Below are positions 55,953-64,000 of a stretch of DNA of 64,000 bases, in pieces; positions within the stretch are counted from its first letter, which is position 1, and every line of letters starts with the position of its first letter. Source of the DNA: Acidimicrobiaceae bacterium (GTDB lineage Bacteria > Actinomycetota > Acidimicrobiia > Acidimicrobiales > Ilumatobacteraceae); contig JACJWF010000004.1 of the NCBI GenBank assembly GCA_020637295.1, forward strand, positions 62,001-126,000. Reading direction: 5' to 3'. The notes under the pieces are model-generated. The model was not told where the DNA came from, did no database searches, and saw only the letters and a program-made list of their open reading frames with translations. Position numbers and translations under genes: made by a program.

Positions 55953-57140
55953 TCACCGGCGGCGAAGGACCGCGACCCCCCGGAGGGCCAGCGCGCAGCA
56001 GGCCGCGAGCACAGCGCACAGGACGGCCGGCCAGGCCATTCCCTCGCGGGTGTACAGCCGGGTGGCCGGGATGCTGGCGAGGGCGCGGCCCAGCGTGCCC
56101 GCGGCAAGCATCACGGACATGCCGAACGCCGGTGCGCCGGTCACCATCTGGGTGCCGAGGGGGATGATGCTGACGATGGCGAACTCGAACGCGGCGATCG
56201 CCACCACCAGCGCGGGCAAGCCGAGGCCGAGGGTGGCGTGGGTGACGGCCAGCAGGGCGGCTGCCGGGACCATCAGCAGCGCCCCGGTGGCGCCGGCCCG
56301 TTCCTTCCCCCAGCGGTCGGAGAACCGGGCGGCGGACAGTGAGGCGAACAGCTCGCCGGCGCCGAGACCGAAGGCCAGTGCCGCCACGCCGGCGTCGTGG
56401 AAGCCGTGGTGGTCCTTCAGCCAGCTGCCGAACGTGACGAACAGCATCTGACTGGACGACATCAGGCACAGTGCCGCCACCACCAGCATCCATCCGGCGG
56501 TGGGGACCCGCAGGCCGCCGGCCGGCCGCGGGGCGCGGGCGTGCTCGTGGCCCTCCGCCGGGTCGCCGGCCACGGTGCGGGAGACGGCCGCAGCCATCGC
56601 CAGCACTGCGATGGCGCCGGCGAGGTAGGCCGCCCGCCACGACGACGCGGCCGTCACCAGCCCCATGGCGGACACGCCGAGCAGCAGGCCCATCGCCCAC
56701 GACGTCTCGGTCAGCCCCAGTGCCCGGCCGCGCCGCTCGTAGGCCACCCGGTCGCTGATCCATGCACCGAGGCCGAGGTCGAACATCACCTTGCTCTGGG
56801 CGATGACGATCAGCGCCGCGGCGAACATCACCACGTGGTGGCTGGCGGCCGCCAGCCCGGCCCCCGCCCCGACACCGGCCAATCCGACGGCCATTGCGGT
56901 GCGCCGATGCAGGCGTTCGGCGAGGTGGCCGGTGATCGGCGAGACCAGGCCGGACAGCTCGCTGATGGCGACGGCGATGCCGATCGTGTCCAGCGACACG
57001 CCGAGCCCGGAGGCGATGGTGGCGAGGAACGGCGGGGCGAAGCGGAAGCAGCCGTTTGCTGCCGTGCGGGCGAACGTAAGGAGGGTGATGCGCCGGCGGA
57101 CTTCCTCCGGATAGGTGGCGTCCAGCCCGCGGTGCAGCAC
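55953..57140 (-). CDS. Major facilitator superfamily transporter
   Basis: A 395-residue permease with twelve hydrophobic segments in two halves. The loop 2-3 motif is HLAERLHRRTAMAVGL and the matching one in the second half is ARFSDRWGKERAGATGALL. Overall it is like YfcJ/arabinose-efflux-type exporters; substrate unknown. The start is GTG at 57140 (VLHRGLDATYPEEVRRRI); the open frame continues upstream, but that stretch is the divergent promoter region and antisense of the sigma gene. Confidence 0.88.
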   Translation of the reverse strand: MLHRGLDATYPEEVRRRITLLTFARTAANGCFRFAPPFLATIASGLGVSLDTIGIAVAISELSGLVSPITGHLAERLHRRTAMAVGLAGVGAGAGLAAASHHVVMFAAALIVIAQSKVMFDLGLGAWISDRVAYERRGRALGLTETSWAMGLLLGVSAMGLVTAASSWRAAYLAGAIAVLAMAAAVSRTVAGDPAEGHEHARAPRPAGGLRVPTAGWMLVVAALCLMSSSQMLFVTFGSWLKDHHGFHDAGVAALAFGLGAGELFASLSAARFSDRWGKERAGATGALLMVPAAALLAVTHATLGLGLPALVVAIAAFEFAIVSIIPLGTQMVTGAPAFGMSVMLAAGTLGRALASIPATRLYTREGMAWPAVLCAVLAACCALALRGVAVLRRR

Positions 57141-57165
57141 GCTGGGCGACGCTAGCGGTGTGCCC

Positions 57166-57185
57166 TGGCACGTGGTGGCACGTGG
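57166..57185. repeat. Tandem 10-base repeat in divergent promoter region
   Basis: TGGCACGTGG occurs twice with no gap, so two CACGTG palindromes stand 10 bases apart, between the MFS gene (start 57140, minus) and the sigma-factor-like gene (start 57243, plus). It looks like an operator for a protein binding on one face of the helix. Confidence 0.55.
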
Positions 57186-57242
57186 CTGCGGCGGGCTGTT
57201 ACTGTTCTCTGACGATGTCCTCAGACACTCGCGCTCGGCCCG

Positions 57243-59078
57243 GTGGGTGACGTCGTTGTGAGCGTGAACCAATGGGACGTCTCCACCGGGCAGGGCTTCA
57301 TGACCTGCTACCGATCGACCGTCCGCGACCTCTACGGGTACGCCGGGTTGCTGGCCGGCACCGACCGGGCGGTGGCAGAGGACATCGTCCGCGACACCTA
57401 CATGAGCCTGCTGGCGAGGGCGCAGCGTGGCGATGTCAGCGTGGTCGGGTACGGGTACCTGCGCCGCTCGGTTCGGCATCGCTGGATCGACAGCTGGCGG
57501 GCCGAAGGCCGCGAGCAGCCTCGCATGGCCGCTGCCGACACGGCTCCAGCGACTCCGAAGGAAGCGCTCGATGACGTGCCCGTCCGCCTGCTCGCAGAGC
57601 TGCCCGTGCGGGCGCGCACCGTGATGGTGCTGCGATACGTCGAGGACATGCCCGTGACCGCGATCGCCGAGGCGCTCGGCACCACCGACCGCGCCGTGGA
57701 ATCCGTCATGTCGCGGGCGCTGCACCGAATGCGCCGGGAGTCCCTGACCACCGGCCGCTGGATCCGCGAGCACTTCGGCCCAGAGGTGAGGCCGCGCCCC
57801 GATTTCGCGCGCGAGCTGGGAGCCGAGATCGCGGAAGCCTGGCCGGCCGAGCCCACCGCCACGAGGGCAGCACCACCGTCGAACGAGTTCGACGTCTGGG
57901 CGGGAACGCGCCCGTCGCTGGCGCCCGTCCCGGCGTCGTCGCCGACCGCAGTGCCGGAGCCCGGCGGGCGACGGGGGACGTGGCTTGTCGCCGCGGCCGT
58001 CGTCCTCGCCGTGGGGGCCGGCGCGGTGTACGTGGCGACGCGCAGCGATGGCACTGCAACCACGACCCCCGCCACCGTGCCTGACCCGTCCTCGCTCCCG
58101 GTCGACTCGTCCGCCAGCGGCGCATCGACGGTGCCCGGCGATTCGGCCGCGCCCTCGTCTCCACCTACGACGGGTGTGGCACTCAACGACCCGGTCTTCG
58201 AGCCGGCGTGCGTACCGAAGGACGGGGGGAGCGCCGGCGGGCCGTTGCTCCCGGCCGGGGCCGAGGGGTCCTTCGGTCCGCTGCAGCCGCAGCCCGTCCT
58301 GACGATCCACCTTCCCGCGTTGAACGACGTCCTGCGGGGTCCTGGAGTTCCCTACGTCTCGTCGAAGGTGACCGCGGATGGCGTCGTCCTCACCCTCATC
58401 TCCTCCGGCGACACCGAGACCGACGGCGGAATGACGGCCATGGTCGGCTTCGACGGCACCGTCAAGTGGGTGAGCTGCACGATCGACGGCATCACCACCG
58501 GGTCCGCTCCGGACGACTTCGAGCCCATTCCCGCCGTTGATTGGCGGGCCGACGAGCAGACAGCGGCCATTCAGGTCGGCTATGAGGGCAACCTGCTCGA
58601 CGGCATCGTCGCCACGGACACCGCCGGCAACGTCGCCTGGCGGCGGGACGACCTCGTGCTTGCCGACGCGGCGGACTTCGTGGTGGGAACTGCAGGTGGG
58701 CTGAAGATCGTCCAGGTGTGCACGGTGACGCTTGGCGACATCGAGGGTTCGTTCTCATGCAGCGCCGATCAGGTGTTTGCGCTGGACAGCTCGACAGGCG
58801 CGACGGTGTACGAACGCAGTGGCACGATCGGCTTCGTGGCGGGTGGGCACATCCTCCTGCAGACCGACGGCATCTGGAGGATTCTCGACGCCACGAGCGG
58901 GGACCTGGTGCAGGAGTTTGGCGACGACGTCGACTTCGAGACGGAGTGCTGCGCTGGCAGCGAGTACCACTGGCTGCGCCTGTACGGCGGCGTGGTCCTG
59001 CACAACGACTACGACACACTGCGGGTGTGGCTGCCAGCGTCGTCGGGCCTGCTGCCGCAGGAGATCTCGCTGCCCTGA
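57243..59078 (+). CDS. Membrane-anchored ECF-type sigma factor with outer domain
   Basis: A 611-residue protein joining three parts. Residues about 18-92 are sigma region 2 (FMTCYRSTVRDLYGYAGLLAG, DIVRDTYMSLLARAQ, YLRRSVRHRWIDSWR), 113-166 are region 4 (LLAELPVRARTVMVLRYVEDMPVTAIAEALGTTDRAVESVMSRAL). A Pro/Ala linker leads to one membrane segment (about 246-266), then a Ser/Thr/Pro-rich stalk (270-310) and an outer domain of about 300 residues with repeated beta patterns (VAWRRDDLV, QVFALDSSTGATVYER, IWRILDATSGDLV) like a PQQ-type propeller. No separate anti-sigma gene is adjacent. GTG at 57243; a GTG at 57258 is possible. Confidence 0.82.
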   Translation: MGDVVVSVNQWDVSTGQGFMTCYRSTVRDLYGYAGLLAGTDRAVAEDIVRDTYMSLLARAQRGDVSVVGYGYLRRSVRHRWIDSWRAEGREQPRMAAADTAPATPKEALDDVPVRLLAELPVRARTVMVLRYVEDMPVTAIAEALGTTDRAVESVMSRALHRMRRESLTTGRWIREHFGPEVRPRPDFARELGAEIAEAWPAEPTATRAAPPSNEFDVWAGTRPSLAPVPASSPTAVPEPGGRRGTWLVAAAVVLAVGAGAVYVATRSDGTATTTPATVPDPSSLPVDSSASGASTVPGDSAAPSSPPTTGVALNDPVFEPACVPKDGGSAGGPLLPAGAEGSFGPLQPQPVLTIHLPALNDVLRGPGVPYVSSKVTADGVVLTLISSGDTETDGGMTAMVGFDGTVKWVSCTIDGITTGSAPDDFEPIPAVDWRADEQTAAIQVGYEGNLLDGIVATDTAGNVAWRRDDLVLADAADFVVGTAGGLKIVQVCTVTLGDIEGSFSCSADQVFALDSSTGATVYERSGTIGFVAGGHILLQTDGIWRILDATSGDLVQEFGDDVDFETECCAGSEYHWLRLYGGVVLHNDYDTLRVWLPASSGLLPQEISLP

Positions 59079-59109
59079 CACGCCCGCCCGTCGCTAGCCT
59101 CTACCAACC

Positions 59110-60360
59110 GTGGCACTGATCGTCCAGAAGTACGGCGGCACCTCCGTGGCCGACCCGGATCGCATGCGTGCGGTGGCGGAGAACATCGCCATCACCAAGC
59201 GGCACGGCCACGACGTGGTCGTGGTTCCCAGCGCGATGGGCAAGGCGACCGACAACCTCATCAAGCTGGCCAACGACGTCTCCAAGACCCAGCCGGGGAG
59301 GGAGATGGACATGCTGATCACCACCGGCGAGCGCGTGTCCATGGCGCTGCTGTGCATGGCCCTCGCCGACCTCGGCGTGGAGGCCAAGAGCTTCACCGGC
59401 AGCCAGGCCGGCATCGTCACCGACACCAACCACCTCAAGGCCAAGATCCTCGAGGTCAAGGCCGACCGGGTGCGCGAGTCGCTCGCCGACGGCAAGGTCG
59501 TCGTGGTCGCCGGCTTCCAGGGCATCAGCACGGCGAAGGAGATCACCTCCCTCGGCCGCGGCGGCAGCGACACCACGGCTGTCGCACTGGCTGCCGCGCT
59601 CGGCGCCGACAGCTGCGAGATCTACACCGACGTCACCGGCGTGTTCACCGCCGACCCGCGCATCGTGCCCCAGGCTCGCAAGCTGCAGCACGTCAACTTC
59701 GACGAGATGCTGGAGATGGCCGGCGCCGGCAGCAAGGTGCTGGCCCTCCGCAGTGTCGAGTTCGCCCGCAACCACAATGTCCCCGTCCACGTCCGCAGCG
59801 CCTTCACCTGGGAGCCGGGCACGTGGGTCACCTCACAGGAGCCCAGCATGGAAGACCCCATCATCTCCGGCGTCGTCACCGACACCAGCGAGGCCAAGGT
59901 CACGATCGTGGCCGTGCCGGACCGGCCCGGCATCTCGGCGGCCCTGTTCGAGCCGCTGGCGCAGGCGAACATCAACGTGGACATGATCGTCCAGAACACC
60001 AGCCACGACGGCACCACCGACATCAGCTTCACGATGCCGAAGGCCGACCTCGGCACCGCCGAGTCGATCGTGGCTCGGGTGGCCGCGGAGATCGGCGCCG
60101 CCGGAGTGGAGCGCGACCCGGACATCGCCAAGGTCAGCCTGGTGGGTGCCGGCATGAAGACCAGCCCGGGCATCGCCGCCAAGATGTTCCGCACGCTGGC
60201 CGACGAGGGCGTCAACATCCAGATGATCAGCACCTCCACCATCCGCATCAGCGTGGTGATGGGCGTGACCGACCTGGAGCGTGCGGCCCGCGCCCTGCAC
60301 ACCGCGTTCGGGCTGGACTCCGGCCAGGCGTATTCGGCGCCGCTCCCCGAGCGCAAGTGA
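59110..60360 (+). CDS. lysC: Aspartate kinase
   Basis: A 416-residue enzyme, first step to lysine, threonine, methionine and diaminopimelate. Family marks: VQKYGGTSVADPDRMR, TTGERVSMALL, FQGISTAKEITSLGRGGSDTTAVALA and YTDVTGVFTADPRIV. Two ACT domains follow (VTIVAVPDRPGISAALFEPLA and VSLVGAGMKTSPGIAAKMFRTL), the site of feedback by Lys/Thr. The kinase strand reads VVVPSAMGKATDNL, where most have VVSAMG, a one-residue change in a normally tight spot. GTG at 59110. asd is not adjacent within the window; the next gene is a methyltransferase. Confidence 0.96.
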   Translation: MALIVQKYGGTSVADPDRMRAVAENIAITKRHGHDVVVVPSAMGKATDNLIKLANDVSKTQPGREMDMLITTGERVSMALLCMALADLGVEAKSFTGSQAGIVTDTNHLKAKILEVKADRVRESLADGKVVVVAGFQGISTAKEITSLGRGGSDTTAVALAAALGADSCEIYTDVTGVFTADPRIVPQARKLQHVNFDEMLEMAGAGSKVLALRSVEFARNHNVPVHVRSAFTWEPGTWVTSQEPSMEDPIISGVVTDTSEAKVTIVAVPDRPGISAALFEPLAQANINVDMIVQNTSHDGTTDISFTMPKADLGTAESIVARVAAEIGAAGVERDPDIAKVSLVGAGMKTSPGIAAKMFRTLADEGVNIQMISTSTIRISVVMGVTDLERAARALHTAFGLDSGQAYSAPLPERK

Positions 60361-60379
60361 CGCCTGCCAGACTGTGCCG

Positions 60380-61201
60380 ATGAGTCCCCGCCGCCAGCAC
60401 GTCCCCTGGAACGCTGCCGGCACCGCCTCCGAGCAGGAGCACTCCGCCGACGCGGTTGTCCGCGAGACCGGCTGGGTGTTCAACAACAAGGAGCACCGCA
60501 GCCTGGCCGACTTCGTGGCCACCGGCGACGAGGAGACCGTGGCCTACCTGCACGCCTTCGGGCTCTACGGCGACCAGGTCGCCCAGCAGGAGTTGGTGGA
60601 GATCGGCAGCGGCATCGGCCGGATGACCGCCAGCTTCACCCGCCTCTTCGCCCGCGTGGTCGCCTGCGACCTCGACGCCGCCTTCCTGGAGCGTTGCCGC
60701 GAAACCGTCGCCCAGTTCGGCCGACCGGAGCGCCTGCGCACCAGCCATGTGGCGGATGGCCGCACGCTGAACCTGCCCGACGACTCCGCCGATCTGGTGT
60801 TCAGCTACATCACGCTGCAGCACTGCCACCGTGACGACGCGCTGGGCCTGGTGCGCGACGCGGTGCGGGTGGCCCGCCCCGGTGGCCATGTGGCGCTGAA
60901 CTTCCGCACCTGGGTGCCCAGCGACGCCGTGCTGTGGCCGGCCGGCAAGGTGGTGCGGGCCACCTGGCGCCTGCCGCGCATCGGCCCCGTCATCGCCAAG
61001 CGCCGCTTCGCCACCCGCCTCGGCTGGCAGGCCAACCGCCTTGCCCCCGGGCACGTGATGGACGAGGTGGGCTCGTTGCTGCAGGACGTGACGATCTTCC
61101 GCTCTCCCCGCCGCCGCAGCTTCGCCGTGCCCGGCACCGCCGACGGCCAGTTCGAAGGCGTCCATCGCAGCCACTGGTGGCTCGTCGCCACCGTCCGCTG
61201 A
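60380..61201 (+). CDS. SAM-dependent methyltransferase, class I
   Basis: A 273-residue enzyme. Motif I is LVEIGSGIGRMTASF, the acidic end of strand 2 is VACDLDAAFLERC, and motif IV is DLVFSYITLQHC, followed by ARPGGHVALNFR. The C-terminal part (about 180-273) is rich in Arg, Pro and His and specific to this protein. Substrate unknown. ATG at 60380, 20 bases after lysC, so probably co-transcribed with it. The next gene has its own promoter. Confidence 0.87.
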   Translation: MSPRRQHVPWNAAGTASEQEHSADAVVRETGWVFNNKEHRSLADFVATGDEETVAYLHAFGLYGDQVAQQELVEIGSGIGRMTASFTRLFARVVACDLDAAFLERCRETVAQFGRPERLRTSHVADGRTLNLPDDSADLVFSYITLQHCHRDDALGLVRDAVRVARPGGHVALNFRTWVPSDAVLWPAGKVVRATWRLPRIGPVIAKRRFATRLGWQANRLAPGHVMDEVGSLLQDVTIFRSPRRRSFAVPGTADGQFEGVHRSHWWLVATVR

Positions 61202-61353
61202 CGCCGGACCGGCGTAAGGTCGGCGCTCGAGGGCCCTTCGGCGGGTGCCAGCGACAGGTCATCCGCGAGCAGGCAGAGTGATCCGCGACCCACTGTGTGT
61301 ACTTCGAACTGTCCCTTAGTTCGACGAAGTAGAGAGAATGTAGTCAGAGTTCG

Positions 61354-61382
61354 TTGACGTGATGTGGCGACAGGTGTACCTT
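61354..61382 (+). promoter_or_regulatory. Promoter of the RHS-like gene
   Basis: TTGACG (61354-61359) and TACCTT (61377-61382) are 17 bases apart in the AT-richest gap of the window (61270-61390). The transcript would start near 61389, twelve bases before the first in-frame GTG. Confidence 0.55.
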
Positions 61383-61400
61383 CCGTCGTGATCCGGGCGG

Positions 61401-64000
61401 GTGTTCGGTTCTTGGGGATGTGGGGGCGTTGATGTCACACACACACACTGGCGGCGTGTTCGGTTTCTGATCGTGAGCGCGGTGACGGTCGGGTTGTTGA
61501 ACCCGGTGTCGTCGGTGCCGGGGTTGTTGGCGGCGACGCCGGAGTCGTTTGCTGAGGAGTCGTTGCCGGCTCCTCCTGGTGGTGGGTTGGTTGATCCGGA
61601 TCTGTCGGCACCGGTGGATGTGCCCTACCAGTTGAAGGAGGTCCGCACTCCTGAGCCGGTCTCGACGTCGGTGACGGCGGACAGTCCGAGCCGGGCGGCG
61701 ATGGTGGAGGGTCTGCCGGTGTCGTTCCGTCTCGCCGATACCACACCGGGCAGGGTGGATGGCGGGGTGGTGGTGGACACCACCACGGGCGACACGACCG
61801 CACCCGCGGAGCCTGCACCGGTTGCGTTGCAGGTGGCGTCGTTCGACGCCGTGACGGTGTCCGAGTTGGGTGGTGAGATCCTGGCGTTTGGGGTGACGCC
61901 GCCTGCGGATGTGACCGTCAAGGGCGGGGTTGATGTGGTGGTGTCGGTGGACTATTCCCAGTTCCGTTGGGCGCTCGGTGCGGAGTGGTCGCAGCGGCTG
62001 CAGTTGGTGGAGTGGCAGTGCGACCCGCAGGTCGCCCGGGTGGTGGCGAAGGAGTGCGGCAACCCGATCCCACTCACCGGTGTGTCGAATGATTTCGAGG
62101 CCGGCACGCTGACCGCGACGGTCCATTTGGGTGGCCAGCCGGCTGAGGCGCCTGCGGGCGCGTCGCGCGCCGGTCTGTTCACGGGTGACGGGTCGACGTT
62201 GGGTTTGGCGTCGGCGGCGGGGTCGTTCCAGGCGACGTCGTTGTCGAACTCGGGGTCCTGGCAGGTGGGTGGGAACAATGGTTCGTTCTCGTATTCGTAT
62301 CCGATCGCCACCCCGCCGGCGTTCAACGGGTTGGGTCCGTCGGTGGCGTTGTCGTATGACTCGTCGGGGGTGGATGGGATCACCTCGAGTGTGAACTCGC
62401 AGGCCGGCGAAGTCGGCCTCGGTTGGTCCCTGTCGGCGGGGCAGGGGTTCATTGAGCGCCGCTACCTGCCCTGCACCGATTCCCGGATCGGTGGCGGGAC
62501 GACGGATTCGTGTTGGTATGTGCAGAACGCGACGATCTCGTTGAACGGGCACGCCTCGGAGTTGGTGCCGATCAACGGGTCGGTGTCGGATCAGAACAGT
62601 TTCACCCAGTGGCGGCTGAAGGACGACCCGGATTGGCTGGTGGAGCGTAAGACGACGGGTTCGGATTGGTGGGTGAATGAGTACTGGACGGTGACGACTC
62701 CGGAGGGGATGGTGTACACGTTCGGTCGCGAGGACGACGGCCAGAACTCGCGGTTGGTCCGCCCGCTGCGTGGTCTCACCTACGGGTTCCCGTGTTATGG
62801 GCGGGCGAACCGTCTGTGTGATGACATGCCGTACCGGTGGCTGTTGGACAAGGTGGAGGACCCGTTCGGGAACGTGATGGTCTACAAGTACACGGTCGAG
62901 CAGAACCGTGCCCGCACCCTGGGCTCCGGCTACTCGGCCGTCAACTACGACCTGAACGCAGTCCTGTCGGAGATCGACTACGGCAAGATGCCGAACGCGT
63001 CGATCACCACCTGGCGAGACCGGGTCGTGTTCACCTACGTCAAGCGCTGCGTGGGTGAGAAGTACACGGCGCAAGACACCAACTGTCCGACGATCTCGAA
63101 CGCGAACGGCACCTCGTATCCCGACGTCCCGACGGACCTGTACTGCCCGTCGGGGAACTGTTTCAAGGATGTGTCGTTCTTCCAGACGAAACGGTTGGCG
63201 GTGATCACCACCCAAACCTCCGCCAACGGGACGACGTGGACCGATGTGAACCAGTGGCGGCTGTATCACGAGTTCCCCGACCCGGGTGACGGTGGGAACG
63301 AGAAGTTGTGGCTGCAGGCGATCTATCGGGTCACCCCGACCTCGAACATCCCGTCGACGCCGTCGGTGTTGGATCTGGGAACCGGGTTCGAAGGAACGCC
63401 GTTGGAGAACCGTCGCGACGGCTACCCCGCCGGTGGGGTGCCGTACATGAACCAGTACCGGATCGCCCGGATCACCGACGCCCTCGGCCAAGAGATCAAG
63501 GTGTCCTACGAGTCGCCGACGTGTTCTCTGTCGAACCCGAACTGGTCGACGAACACGACCAACTGCTTCCCGATGTATGCGTCGTTCAGCGGTGGTGGCG
63601 CCGGGTGGGGTGTGTACCGGCGGTGGGTGGTCGACAAGGTCGAGGTGCGGGATCTGGTGACGAACCCGTACGGCGCGTCGGGGAATGGGGTGTCACCGAT
63701 TGTCACCTACGACTACACGTACAGCGACGCGGCGTGGCATCACGACGGGACCGATTGGTGGGTCGACACTCCTGGTGTGGATGACGTGTCGTGGGGGCAG
63801 TGGCGTGGGTATCGGCAGGTGGTCACGACTGTCGGCACCAGCGGCACGAAGACGGTGACGAAGCAGGTGTTCTATCAGGGCATGCATGGTGACAAGGCCG
63901 CGTCGGGGACCAAGACGGTGACGTTGTCGAAGACGTGGACGACGAGCAGTGAGGGGTTCACGGGCACCATCTATGACGAGGACTGGTTGCAGGGGCAGGT
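61401..64000 (+). CDS. Large secreted RHS/YD-repeat-type protein (cut by window end)
   Basis: The frame is open from 61392 to the end of the window, giving 866 visible residues. From GTG at 61401 the N-terminus has basic residues (HWRRVR) and then a hydrophobic run (FLIVSAVTVGLL), a signal peptide. Later parts show patterns of RHS-associated proteins: SYSYPIATPPAFNGLGPSV, LSYDSSGVDG, GWSLSAGQGFIERRY, YRWLLDKVEDPFGNVMVYKY, YRIARITDALGQEIKVSYE and VTYDYTYSD. These make the beta-shell of polymorphic toxins or wall-associated proteins; a variable C-terminal part would lie beyond the window. Codons differ from neighbours: many TTG, TCG, GAT, TAT, GGT. Confidence 0.82.
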   Translation, partial: MFGSWGCGGVDVTHTHWRRVRFLIVSAVTVGLLNPVSSVPGLLAATPESFAEESLPAPPGGGLVDPDLSAPVDVPYQLKEVRTPEPVSTSVTADSPSRAAMVEGLPVSFRLADTTPGRVDGGVVVDTTTGDTTAPAEPAPVALQVASFDAVTVSELGGEILAFGVTPPADVTVKGGVDVVVSVDYSQFRWALGAEWSQRLQLVEWQCDPQVARVVAKECGNPIPLTGVSNDFEAGTLTATVHLGGQPAEAPAGASRAGLFTGDGSTLGLASAAGSFQATSLSNSGSWQVGGNNGSFSYSYPIATPPAFNGLGPSVALSYDSSGVDGITSSVNSQAGEVGLGWSLSAGQGFIERRYLPCTDSRIGGGTTDSCWYVQNATISLNGHASELVPINGSVSDQNSFTQWRLKDDPDWLVERKTTGSDWWVNEYWTVTTPEGMVYTFGREDDGQNSRLVRPLRGLTYGFPCYGRANRLCDDMPYRWLLDKVEDPFGNVMVYKYTVEQNRARTLGSGYSAVNYDLNAVLSEIDYGKMPNASITTWRDRVVFTYVKRCVGEKYTAQDTNCPTISNANGTSYPDVPTDLYCPSGNCFKDVSFFQTKRLAVITTQTSANGTTWTDVNQWRLYHEFPDPGDGGNEKLWLQAIYRVTPTSNIPSTPSVLDLGTGFEGTPLENRRDGYPAGGVPYMNQYRIARITDALGQEIKVSYESPTCSLSNPNWSTNTTNCFPMYASFSGGGAGWGVYRRWVVDKVEVRDLVTNPYGASGNGVSPIVTYDYTYSDAAWHHDGTDWWVDTPGVDDVSWGQWRGYRQVVTTVGTSGTKTVTKQVFYQGMHGDKAASGTKTVTLSKTWTTSSEGFTGTIYDEDWLQGQ
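61436..61448 (+). repeat. CA-dinucleotide run near the start of the RHS-like gene
   Basis: Thirteen bases alternate C and A, at codons 12-16 of the RHS-like gene, just before the signal peptide. It codes THTH in this phase. An ATG at 61432 is in another frame and meets TGA at 61468-61470, two bases before a GTG at 61473 in the main frame. A change of one repeat unit would alter which start is productive. Confidence 0.6.

Noticed and set aside
57398..58186. A 262-codon minus-strand frame opposite the sigma-factor-like gene, considered as an antisense anti-sigma factor.
   Set aside because: No membrane segment or zinc-binding motif, and its Ser/Arg/Ala-rich composition is that of a shadow frame.
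61344..63491. A 715-codon open frame on the minus strand, opposite the RHS-like gene.
   Set aside because: It is the mirror of the plus-strand gene in GC-rich DNA. Its product is almost all Arg, His, Pro and Gly without any domain, while the plus frame has a signal peptide and RHS patterns.

Overview
The window is GC-rich DNA (about 70% G+C) with third positions dominated by G or C and many GTG and TTG starts. It carries F420-type and actinomycete-type genes: an LLM-class oxidoreductase, WhiB7, GlnR, an LCP protein, and a caa3-type oxidase whose subunit II ends in cytochrome c. This points to an actinomycete. The secreted proteins with Thr-Pro linkers and C-terminal 'DTR...VVDV.G.F' repeats suggest the class Acidimicrobiia (inference, not shown). 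Almost all of the window is ordinary chromosome packed into short operons with ATGA or GTGA overlaps. I see no tRNA, rRNA, CRISPR array, insertion sequence or prophage.

Layout. 1-4.6 kb: the end of an unknown protein, an LLM flavin oxidoreductase, and an FtsX/MacB-like export operon of two permeases and an ATPase. 4.6-7.7 kb: a divergent membrane AAA protease of the FtsH type, a small membrane protein, and clpS. 7.8-17.5 kb: the terminal oxidase region. It has ctaB, then a three-gene block coding a subunit I homologue without any metal ligand, a subunit III-like protein and a membrane protein; then the true ctaC-ctaD-ctaE-ctaF-ctaG set, which has its own leaderless-type promoter. 17.5-25 kb: an ABC exporter, serS behind a large inverted repeat, pdxH, a tlpA-ccdA-hydrolase operon, whiB7 with a leader peptide and attenuator, and orn.

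25-37 kb: a Nudix hydrolase, an Mrp ATPase, an ErpA-type Fe-S carrier, a Tat-exported thioredoxin-like lipoprotein, an OmpA/BON protein, a helix-hairpin-helix protein, a purine-catabolism-like group (a fused and shortened molybdo-hydroxylase, RidA, 8-oxoguanine-deaminase-like amidohydrolase) with a PLP decarboxylase, an UPF0016 cation transporter, and an SGNH lipoprotein. 37-44 kb: two TetR regulators with clear palindromic operators, and a nitrogen cluster, glnII-glnA-glnR, in which both glutamine synthetase genes have the same 11-bp-spaced direct repeat upstream. 44-61 kb: unknown proteins, LCP transferase, secreted PQQ-type sugar dehydrogenase, nadE, HtrA-like protease, a two-component system, Uma2 nuclease-like protein, an MFS exporter, a membrane-anchored sigma factor with an outer domain, lysC and a methyltransferase. 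61.4-64 kb: the start of a large secreted RHS/YD-repeat protein that runs off the window and uses codons differently from the rest.

The best candidates for an undescribed system are the ligand-free oxidase-like block at 8.8-12.2 kb, the one-protein transmembrane sigma factor at 57.2-59.1 kb, and the long hairpin element in front of serS. The whiB7 leader extends a known attenuation design to this lineage, if the lineage inference holds.
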